A DNA stretch of 35,205 bases, taken from contig JAYPBC010000021.1 in the NCBI GenBank assembly GCA_038124025.1, positions 1-35,205 on the forward strand. The letters are read 5' to 3'. The position numbers and the translations under genes were made by a program. Each line of letters begins with the position of its first letter. The first letter of the stretch is position 1. The notes under the pieces are model-generated. The model saw only the letters and a program-made list of their open reading frames with translations. It was not told the origin of the DNA and searched no databases. The DNA comes from UBA1275 sp038124025. Its GTDB lineage: Bacteria; Bacteroidota; Rhodothermia; Balneolales; Balneolaceae. Positions 33,593 through 35,205 of this stretch are shown here, one piece after another.

Positions 33593-34680
33593 TGTCAACA
33601 CTTATGCATAGATTTATGCGTATTAACGCAGCAAATAGAAAGGGCCTTGGTCGTTTCTATTTTGTTTATGGGCTATTTACTTATTTACTCCTTAGCGCTA
33701 GTTGTAACCCTTCCATGGATTATACTAGCTTAGAAGGACCGGCCCAGGGATCTACGTATAGCATTCATTTTGAAGACTCTCATTTGATCAATGGCACTGA
33801 GTTGTCTTCCGAGATAGATCAACTATTATCGAGTATAGATCAATCTATGAGCACCTATGTGCCGGGCTCGATCATATCAGAGTTAAATAACGCCGATGGT
33901 GACTGGGTTCAGGTTGACGATTTATTCATGAAGGTATTATTACAGGCAAGGGAGGTAGCGACCAATACAGAAGGGGCTTTTGATCCGACCATTGGTGCTG
34001 TTGTTCAATTTTGGGGATTTGGCTTCGATGAAATCCGAGGGGATCTTAGTGAAAAAAACATAGAACAAGCACTATCTCGCACAGGTTATGAGCAAGTTAA
34101 TGTGGATAGATTCGAAAATAAAGTTCGTATTCCCAATGGCTTTTCAATCGATTTTAATGCCATCGCTCAAGGTTTTACGGTAGATACTTTGGCATTATTG
34201 TTAGAATCAAAAGGCATTCAAGACTATATGGTAGAATTGGGTGGTGAAGTAAGGACTCGTGGTCTTAATGATCTAGGAGAAGTATGGAAAATTGGTATTG
34301 ATCGGCCCAATGACGGAACTACATCAAACAGAGAGTTGCAAGCCATTATCTCTTTGGATAATCAATCACTAGCCACTTCTGGTAATTACCGTAAATACTG
34401 GATTGATCAACAAACCGGTGTTAAATACGCTCACACTATAGATCCCAACACAGGTAGGCCGGCCATGAATCAATTACTAAGTGCGAGTATCCTACATCCA
34501 CAGGCAACACTGGCTGATGCGTACGCCACCGCTTGCATGGTTTGGGGGCATGTACGCTGTATTGAATTCCTAGAGAGCGAAGATGATTTTACTGGTGTAC
34601 TAATCTACACCGACGAGGAAGGTAATTGGATAAGCTATTATAGTCCTGATTTGGACATTTCCTTTGTCCCAACTAATTAA
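33592..34680 (+). CDS. apbE: FAD:protein FMN transferase ApbE (lipoprotein)
   Basis: ApbE splits FAD and attaches FMN to threonines of NqrB and NqrC, maturing the sodium pump. The 362-residue protein has an N-terminal hydrophobic segment ending in SASC (Cys38), a likely lipobox. The catalytic domain follows, with AFDPTIGAVVQFWGFG, SIDFNAIAQGFTVD, VELGGEVRTRG and HTIDPNTGRPAMN, which contain the FAD and Mg sites. It overlaps nqrF by one base and is in effect the last gene of the operon. A later Met could shorten the long pre-lipobox leader. Confidence 0.94.
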   Translation: MSTLMHRFMRINAANRKGLGRFYFVYGLFTYLLLSASCNPSMDYTSLEGPAQGSTYSIHFEDSHLINGTELSSEIDQLLSSIDQSMSTYVPGSIISELNNADGDWVQVDDLFMKVLLQAREVATNTEGAFDPTIGAVVQFWGFGFDEIRGDLSEKNIEQALSRTGYEQVNVDRFENKVRIPNGFSIDFNAIAQGFTVDTLALLLESKGIQDYMVELGGEVRTRGLNDLGEVWKIGIDRPNDGTTSNRELQAIISLDNQSLATSGNYRKYWIDQQTGVKYAHTIDPNTGRPAMNQLLSASILHPQATLADAYATACMVWGHVRCIEFLESEDDFTGVLIYTDEEGNWISYYSPDLDISFVPTN

Positions 34681-34711
34681 GCTATAAGAATGTTTCTAGT
34701 GTTGAGTAAGC

Positions 34712-34963
34712 TTAGACAAAAGGACTAAACTCAGTCTCTTTTTTTTGCGTCGACAGTTTGTTGTCTTCATTTTTACACTTCTGATCGGGTAGCGCTCCAC
34801 ACAAACTACAAGCCTCTCCTTCTTCATTTAGAAATGGACTATTGCTTGCACAGGTGCCAGCAAATTCACCATCTTTTTTTGCCCAAATTTTTATAGCTAT
34901 TCCAGCAAAACCAATACCTAGAAATGCGATAGCAAGAAAAAGAGTGGCCAAAAATACGTCCAT
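34712..34963 (-). CDS. nqrM: NqrM, Na+-NQR maturation factor (DUF539)
   Basis: NqrM is a small membrane protein needed to assemble the iron centre of Na+-NQR, shown in Vibrio. The 83-residue protein has an N-terminal transmembrane helix (about 4-27), then a cysteine cluster with Cys38, Cys52, Cys55 and Cys63 in the DUF539 spacing. An unusual polar tail of about 18 residues ends it. Typically nqrM follows apbE in the same direction. Here it is convergent, with a 31-bp gap, so it must have its own promoter. Confidence 0.85.
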   Translation of the reverse strand: MDVFLATLFLAIAFLGIGFAGIAIKIWAKKDGEFAGTCASNSPFLNEEGEACSLCGALPDQKCKNEDNKLSTQKKETEFSPFV

Positions 34964-35101
34964 GATCTTATTTGTTTATTGAAAAAATAACGGGCTTAGC
35001 TACAATGTAAAATCGGACTATTTATGATAAATGACAATAAAAGCTGATTAACAATGAAAGGAACTTATAGTAAAATAAGTGTTTCTCAATGAACATTTCC
35101 C

Positions 35102-35109
35102 TATATTTG
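35102..35109 (+). promoter_or_regulatory. -7 promoter element for tRNA-Arg
   Basis: TATATTTG matches TAnnTTTG exactly and lies 19 nt before the tRNA 5' end, so transcription would start about 13 nt upstream of the mature end. A TTTC at 35082-35085 may be a weak -33 element. Confidence 0.6.
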
Positions 35110-35128
35110 GCGTTCGTAAAATTTGTAT

Positions 35129-35202
35129 GCGCCCGTAGCTCAACTGGATAGAGTACCAGGTTTCGGCCCTGGGGGTTGGGGGTTCGAACCCTCCCGGGCG
35201 TA
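35129..35202 (+). tRNA. tRNA-Arg (anticodon TCG)
   Basis: The cloverleaf folds by eye. The acceptor stem is GCGCCCG/CGGGCGT (one G-U), the D-stem GCTC pairs with GAGT, and the anticodon stem CCAGG/CCTGG encloses loop TTTCGGC, giving anticodon TCG (35163-35165), which reads CGA. The T-arm has TTCGAAC, and the discriminator is A. No CCA is encoded. The window ends 3 nt later, so no terminator is visible. Confidence 0.96.
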
Positions 35203-35205
35203 CAA

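Noticed and set aside
34726..34748. Terminator between apbE and nqrM
   Set aside because: Only a 4-bp GACT/AGTC stem precedes the T run, and it lies within the nqrM coding end, so support is too weak to list.

Overview
The window looks like chromosomal DNA from a free-living, probably marine member of the Bacteroidota or the related Balneolota/Rhodothermota lineage. The clues are the rpmB-rpmG-DUF4295 gene trio, promoters of the TAnnTTTG type, few visible Shine-Dalgarno sequences, low to moderate GC content, and a full Na+-translocating NADH:quinone reductase operon. The exact family cannot be told from sequence alone. I see no IS element, prophage, CRISPR array or clear pseudogene. Coding density is high, and the window begins and ends in tRNA genes.

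Region 1 (1-9140) looks like the neighbourhood of the replication origin. It holds tRNA-Asp, mnmG-rsmG, a WYL regulator, convergent gyrB-gyrA, and the ribosomal cluster rpmB-rpmG-DUF4295. A perfect 16-bp parS palindrome lies inside rsmG, a 15/16 copy lies inside mnmG, and a degenerate copy lies further along rsmG. The divergent gyrB/rpmB spacer carries two perfect DnaA boxes 20 bp apart plus an 8/9 match. Together these suggest that a chromosome-segregation centromere and possibly oriC itself lie here.

Region 2 (9200-14840) is housekeeping: a compact set yqeY-cvpA-tyrS-xth-marR facing uvrB. Region 3 (14978-22661) mixes aromatic amino acid and accessory functions. It has a fused chorismate mutase/prephenate dehydrogenase of the gammaproteobacterial kind, a tandem-VOC protein, and a leftward series of proline dehydrogenase, a large membrane-anchored HExxH protein, an iodotyrosine-deiodinase-like flavoprotein, a TlpA-like thioredoxin and a DUF1643 protein.

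Region 4 (22662-27333) holds an exported DUF4097 beta-helix protein with an 18-residue TSGG ladder, then xseB-dxs-queA. Region 5 (27532-34963) is nqrABCDEF-apbE, encoding the sodium pump and its flavin transferase, with the iron-delivery factor nqrM in opposite orientation just downstream. tRNA-Arg(UCG) closes the window behind its own TAnnTTTG promoter.
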